A DNA stretch of 64,000 nucleotides from Lentzea nigeriaca (lineage in GTDB: Bacteria; Actinomycetota; Actinomycetes; Mycobacteriales; Pseudonocardiaceae): assembly GCF_016907955.1 (NCBI RefSeq), contig NZ_JAFBCX010000008.1, positions 186,001-250,000 on the forward strand, in the 5' to 3' direction. A model generated the notes under the pieces. It was not told the origin of the DNA and did not search any database. It saw nothing but the letters and a program-made list of their open reading frames with translations. Shown here one piece after another: positions 60,452 through 64,000 of the stretch. Position 1 is the first letter of the stretch, and every line of letters starts with the position of its first letter. A program made the translations under genes and the position numbers.

Positions 60452-60547
60452 GACGCGGTGAGTCATGGCGCTGTGTGCCCCGGTCTGCCCCGGTCTGCCC
60501 CGTGCGATGCCCTGCTGTCGGTGCTGGAATCGGTCGACTCTGGGCAT

Positions 60548-60817
60548 ATGGGTGAGATCGCGATCGTGATGATGCTCGGGGCCGTCGTCGTCGGCCTGGT
60601 CTGCTGGCTCGCCTTCCACGTGCACCGCGAGATGCGGCGCCGCCGCCAGGTCGAACGCGTCCGCGCGGCGTTGGCCGGCAAAACCTCCGTGGCCGAGCCG
60701 CGCGCCCGTTGCGGTGCGGATCCCCTGCCGCGCTTCCCGTCTCCGCGCACGGCGGTCGGCGCCCCCGACCCGGCCGCCGAGCGCGGTTCCACCGCACACG
60801 CGGGGCGTGCGTCGTGA
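60548..60817 (+). CDS. Small single-pass membrane protein
   Basis: 89 residues: MGEIAIVMMLGAVVVGLVCW followed by a basic cytoplasmic tail (REMRRRRQVERVRAAL) rich in Pro and Arg. Stop overlaps the next GTG. No family recognised. Confidence 0.55.
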   Translation: MGEIAIVMMLGAVVVGLVCWLAFHVHREMRRRRQVERVRAALAGKTSVAEPRARCGADPLPRFPSPRTAVGAPDPAAERGSTAHAGRAS

Positions 60818-61149
60818 GCCTGATCGTTCCCAGCGCCTCGCCCGTCGCGATCTACCCGGTCCTGCAACACCTGCTCGACCTCAAGGACGGTGGGTGGCGG
60901 TTCCTGCCGATGGAGCCGGGGCAGGAGTACCTCGACGGCTTCCACAAGTGGCCCGGTGGCTGGACGGACTCACTCCGGCTCAAGGATGAGGACGACGCGC
61001 TTGGCATCCGCACCGACCGGGACAACGCGATCACGTGGGAGTTCGCCGGGTCGCTCGCCGAGGTGGTGCACGAGTTCATGGTGTTGCCCCACCCCGGCGA
61101 CCGATTGGCGCCGCGTCTGGCGAAGGGCCGGGGGCCGCAGCCATGTTGA
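60814..61149 (+). CDS. Hypothetical protein coupled to the small membrane protein
   Basis: 111 residues from GTG 60814. WRFLPMEPGQEYLDGFHKWP, WTDSLRLKDEDDALGIRTDR and a C-terminal basic end. The pattern is common in short proteins of streptomycete integrative elements, function unknown. Confidence 0.6.
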   Translation: MSLIVPSASPVAIYPVLQHLLDLKDGGWRFLPMEPGQEYLDGFHKWPGGWTDSLRLKDEDDALGIRTDRDNAITWEFAGSLAEVVHEFMVLPHPGDRLAPRLAKGRGPQPC

Positions 61150-61167
61150 CGGCGGACACGCTCAGTG

Positions 61168-61776
61168 TCAGAACACGCTGTCCTCAACCCGGTACGACCC
61201 CGGGATCTGCACAGTGTGCGAAAGTTCCCACTTCCGCTCGGTGCCAGGCTCGGTGCACCTCAGCTCAAGCGTTGCGCTCATGGGCTCTTCGTATCCACGG
61301 GTGTCTATGTCGATCACGAACGTGCCGCCTGTCGTGATCTGGTGGATCTGACCGGTCTTCGGCTTCTCGATGAACGTCCCGGCGTTGCCTTCAGCTGCCC
61401 GTCGGATTCCCAGCCACGGCACTTCGACATCGAGCTTCGAGGGCCCGCCGTGCAGTGTGACCTTCAACGGGCACACGCTGTTCGAGCTGCCTTCTACTTC
61501 GTAGGTGAACTGGGGAGCGTCACGTTCGTGGTGCTCGGCATCGGCCGCTGCAAGCTGTTCACGCATGATGGCTACCTGTTGTTCGGCCGCCGCTGCACTG
61601 CGCTGTGCCTGCTTGATGGCTGCCTCCGCGATCTCCGCTGCGTCTCTGGCGGCGGCTGCCTGTGCTTGTGCCGCGTGCCGTGACTCGCGCGCTTCTCGCG
61701 CCTGTAGGAAGGCCATGACCATCGACGCTGCCGCGATCAATGCGGCTGCGCCCGCGATCCACTCTGCTGCGCCCAC
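61168..61776 (-). CDS. Membrane-anchored coiled-coil protein, paralogue 1
   Basis: 202 residues from a GTG with GGAGGG upstream. One N-terminal membrane helix (AEWIAGAAALIAAASMVMAF), an Ala-rich coiled coil (about 25-85, AAARDAAEIAEAAIKQAQRS) and a C-terminal beta-rich domain (DAPQFTYEVEGSSN, PSKLDVEVPWLGI, ATLELRCTEPGTERKWELSH). Same architecture as the gene at 61879. Function unknown. Confidence 0.7.
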   Translation of the reverse strand: MGAAEWIAGAAALIAAASMVMAFLQAREARESRHAAQAQAAAARDAAEIAEAAIKQAQRSAAAAEQQVAIMREQLAAADAEHHERDAPQFTYEVEGSSNSVCPLKVTLHGGPSKLDVEVPWLGIRRAAEGNAGTFIEKPKTGQIHQITTGGTFVIDIDTRGYEEPMSATLELRCTEPGTERKWELSHTVQIPGSYRVEDSVF

Positions 61777-61786
61777 TGGCCCTCCC

Positions 61787-62566
61787 TTATCTCACCGAGC
61801 CAACTCGGCGCATCTCTGCGTTGGCGAGCAAGGGTACGGCCGCACATCGACAGGGTTCGACCGGGTACGTAGCCGAGATCACCATCGCGTTCTGGCGACC
61901 ATCACGGCAGGTGTAGGCGGCCATGAATCCGTTCCCGTGGAGGCCTTGGTCGCGATGGTCACAGAAATCGCGCCCCGCTTCAGCTGCGCGCGGAATCTTC
62001 TGGACGTACCGCGTGTGACCTGGGCGTAGGTCAGTGTCGATCGGAGTGGAGGTGACTCATGGGTTGCGACCAGCTCGCCGTTGTCGTCCTCGGTCCACTT
62101 CATGGCCAGGAACGCCTTGATGTCTGAATCCGCCGGGAGACACAGTTCCAGTTCGGCGAGAACCGGAGGCCCGGACACGTAGGTCAGGGTGAAGTCCTTC
62201 ACGATGCCCCAGCTGTCATCTGGGTCCGGCCACCACTCGATCTTGAACTGAGGGGCCTCCTGGTCTTTGCGGTCCTCCTCGTCCAGGTGAAGCTGCCTTC
62301 GTGTCAGCTCTACCTGTTCACGTGCGGCTGCTGCTTGGTCTTCTGCCGCCTTCGCGCTGCGCTCCGCGTGTAGGACCGCTTTCTCGGCAGCGCTTGCTTG
62401 CCGCTTCGCTGAGTTGGCGTTGCCCAGCGCGATGACCGCGGCGATCAGCGCGACGGCGACGGCGAGCCACGTTGCTACGTCTCCCTTGTCCACGGCAGTT
62501 CCTTGTCTCGCCGAGCCAGGTCGGCGCACCTGTGAGTCGCCGAGCAGAGTACGACCGGGCACCGAC
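61787..62566 (-). repeat. Homologous upstream leaders of the two paralogous coiled-coil genes
   Basis: About 64 bp upstream of each gene (61787-61850 and 62503-62566) are alike: CGAGCCAACTCGGCGCATCT against CGAGCCAGGTCGGCGCACCT, with matching GGCGAGCA/GCCGAGCA and CGACAG blocks. The duplication therefore included promoter and RBS region. Confidence 0.65.
61879..62493 (-). CDS. Membrane-anchored coiled-coil protein, paralogue 2
   Basis: 204 residues from GTG 62493 preceded by AAGGAACTGCC. Membrane helix DVATWLAVAVALIAAVIALG, coiled coil (KRQASAAEKAVLHAERSAKA, AAAREQVELTRRQLHLDEED) and the junction QEAPQFKIEWWPD parallel to DAPQFTYEVEG of paralogue 1. The C-terminal domains have diverged. Confidence 0.7.
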   Translation of the reverse strand: MDKGDVATWLAVAVALIAAVIALGNANSAKRQASAAEKAVLHAERSAKAAEDQAAAAREQVELTRRQLHLDEEDRKDQEAPQFKIEWWPDPDDSWGIVKDFTLTYVSGPPVLAELELCLPADSDIKAFLAMKWTEDDNGELVATHESPPLRSTLTYAQVTRGTSRRFRAQLKRGAISVTIATKASTGTDSWPPTPAVMVARTRW

Positions 62567-62693
62567 AGTTCGAGCGCACCCGCGAGCGCGGCGGCTGTGC
62601 GGGCCTGTGGGCACCTAGCCGAGGCGGTCGGCACAGCAAGCCGCAGTGACCCTCTCCGCAGCTCAGAGGCGGAGTTAGGTCCGCACAAACACG

Positions 62694-62730
62694 CGAGCGG
62701 GGTCCGCACGCGCTGTGCGGACCCCGCTCG
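62694..62730. terminator. Perfect 16-bp hairpin downstream of the translocase gene
   Basis: Arms CGAGCGGGGTCCGCAC and GTGCGGACCCCGCTCG with loop GCGCT, 18 nt after the translocase stop. A TTTCGTGT tail follows on the + strand. Confidence 0.75.
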
Positions 62731-62747
62731 TTTCGTGTGTGGACCTC

Positions 62748-64000
62748 CTAGCCGCCGTACAGCTCCACCACGGCCGCCCGGATCGCGTCCAGGTCAGTGA
62801 CGCTGACCGGGTTCGCCGACCCGCCGACCCGCTGCCTGGAGGGAGTCGGCGCGGACACTCCGGCCCGGCGCAGCGCCTCCCCGAGCGTCTTCGCGTCCCA
62901 CCCGATGCGCGCCGCCAGCTCGGCCGTCGCGATGACGCCGTGCTCCTGGTCCTCGATCACCTCGACCAGCAGCGCGAGCACCTCGGGCAGCTCCACCATC
63001 TCCGCGTCCACGGGCTCGTTCTCGTCGCGCGTGTTCACGACCTCGTCCGCCAGGCGCGCGGCCATGTTCGCGTCCATCTCGGACAGCTCGCGCTGCCCGG
63101 CCGCGTCGCCGGTGAGCGTCCCGGCCTGCTCGCGCAGCGCCCGGCCGCGCTCGCACGCCTGGCGGATCTCGCGGATGTGCAGCAGGTGCGTGCGCACGAT
63201 CGTCGCCGTGCCCGCGTCCAACTCCGTCTCACCGTCTGCGCCGAGCAGCAGCCCGACGCCCTTGTGCGAGGTGAGCAGCCGTGAGGCGTCCATCCCGGCC
63301 TTGTAGGTGCCCGCGCCGAGGATTGTCTCCGACGCTTGATAGGTCATGACCTTCAGCGCGAAGCGCGTGCCGAGCTGCCCGCGCAGCCCGTCCGGGATGA
63401 CCTTGGCGTCCGGCTTCTGCGTGGCGAGCACGAGCGAGTACCCGGCGGCCGGGCCGGTCTTCGCGATGTACGTGAGCAGCTCGCAGATGCGCGCGCCGAT
63501 CTTCTTGCCCTTCGGCTCCTCCTCGTCCAGCGGCACGTCCATGCCGAGGAAGTTCTGCACCTCGTCGATGCCGATCACCGTGAGCGGCATCGAGTGCGCG
63601 GGGTCGCGCGTGATCTCCGGCGTCACCTTCGACTCCGGGCACAGTTCGTCGTCCATTTCGGACAGCCGGTCGAACCGGTCAGCGACGTCGGCCGCGCACT
63701 CCTCCAGCACGCGGATCAGCCGACGTGCGTCACTTTCCCGAGCACCCCGGATGAACCGGTGTGCCACCTGCTCGAACGGGCGGAAGTCCTTGCCTCCCTT
63801 GCCGTCCGCGATGATGATCCGCACGTGCGGATCCAGCGCGGCGGCCGTGAGCGGCAGGCGCGCGACGAACGTCTTGCCCTGGCGTGGGATCGCGCCGATC
63901 AGCAGCGACGTCCACACGACCGGCAGGCGCACGTCCGTGCCCCGGGCCGTGGTGCCGAACGGCACCGGGTTCCACAGGTCCCAGGACCCGGCCGAGCCGA
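62748..64000 (-). CDS. FtsK/SpoIIIE-type DNA translocase (TraB-like conjugation protein), 5' end outside window
   Basis: More than 415 residues; the frame is open to the right edge. Walker A GAIPRQGKTFVARLPLTAAA, IIADGKGGKDFRPFEQVAHR, Walker B TVIGIDEVQNFLG, sensor-like LVLATQKPDAKVIPDGLRGQ and MTYQASETILGAGTYKAGMD are those of actinomycete FtsK-like transfer proteins. The C-terminal ~80 residues look like a winged helix (GVIATAELAARIGWDAKTLG), as in TraB proteins that recognise clt repeats. Pumps double-stranded DNA between mycelial cells by family knowledge. Strongest evidence that the region is an AICE. Confidence 0.9.
   Translation of the reverse strand, partial: GSAGSWDLWNPVPFGTTARGTDVRLPVVWTSLLIGAIPRQGKTFVARLPLTAAALDPHVRIIIADGKGGKDFRPFEQVAHRFIRGARESDARRLIRVLEECAADVADRFDRLSEMDDELCPESKVTPEITRDPAHSMPLTVIGIDEVQNFLGMDVPLDEEEPKGKKIGARICELLTYIAKTGPAAGYSLVLATQKPDAKVIPDGLRGQLGTRFALKVMTYQASETILGAGTYKAGMDASRLLTSHKGVGLLLGADGETELDAGTATIVRTHLLHIREIRQACERGRALREQAGTLTGDAAGQRELSEMDANMAARLADEVVNTRDENEPVDAEMVELPEVLALLVEVIEDQEHGVIATAELAARIGWDAKTLGEALRRAGVSAPTPSRQRVGGSANPVSVTDLDAIRAAVVELYGG

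Noticed and set aside
59453..60547. Open frame upstream of the small membrane-protein start at 60548
   Set aside because: It is antisense to the XRE-TPR regulator; only the part from ATG 60548 lies outside that gene and has protein-like composition.

Overview
The window is high-GC actinomycete DNA with many GTG and TTG starts, start/stop overlaps and dense gene packing. Mycothiol synthesis (mshB), glucosyl-3-phosphoglycerate synthase, actinobacterial-type dapD/dapC and an lpqW-like lipoprotein point to an actinobacterium. The gene content suggests a Pseudonocardiales-type organism (Lentzea/Saccharothrix-like), but this is inference; no rRNA or tRNA gene was found to test it.

Layout. 1-1202: the 3' part of a frameshifted IS200/IS605-type tnpB with an apparent omega-RNA end. 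1198-6783: a PadR regulator with a HAAS-type membrane partner, then a four-gene cytochrome bd operon cydA-cydB-cydD-cydC whose products are all unusually small. 6715-30386: core chromosome with the same set and order of genes as the Mycobacterium tuberculosis typA-lpqW-mshB-fdxC-dapC-dapD-dapE-folP2-gpgS block, running in reverse and interrupted by an oligopeptide ABC operon. It covers lysine/peptidoglycan precursor synthesis (dapE, dapD, dapC), mycothiol, polymethylated-polysaccharide priming (gpgS) and peptide uptake. 30553-38979: a Lys/Cys-rich mini-protein, an S41 peptidase remnant, an AfsR-like NB-ARC/TPR regulator, a tryptophanyl-tRNA synthetase under a textbook Trp attenuator, a SRPBCC-NUDIX fusion, and a two-component system facing a LolA/RseB-like protein and an ABC exporter. 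41111-46892: a thiamine ABC operon under a TPP riboswitch with an SDR gene, a pterin dehydratase and a secreted glycosidase-like protein. 46809-48466: a GT87 glycosyltransferase and small membrane proteins.

Three copies of a ~275-280 bp non-coding inverted-repeat element (MITE-like, CTAG ends) lie at 27679, 40774 and 48523. From the third copy onward the DNA changes character. 48802-64000 is an integrative, probably conjugative actinomycete element (AICE-like). It has a broken fic gene, a large serine recombinase, a RepA-type AAA replication protein followed by a cluster of TGTCCG repeats, strings of overlapping tiny zinc-ribbon genes, a tyrosine recombinase, XRE regulators, a 2H phosphoesterase, a duplicated pair of membrane/coiled-coil genes, and an FtsK/TraB-type DNA translocase that runs off the right end.

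The items most worth following up are the miniaturised cyd operon with its PadR operators, the trpS attenuator with an apparently leaderless WW leader peptide, the MITE family, the paired TCTCAGC boxes of the two-component system, and the iteron-like cluster and paralogous gene pair of the integrative element.
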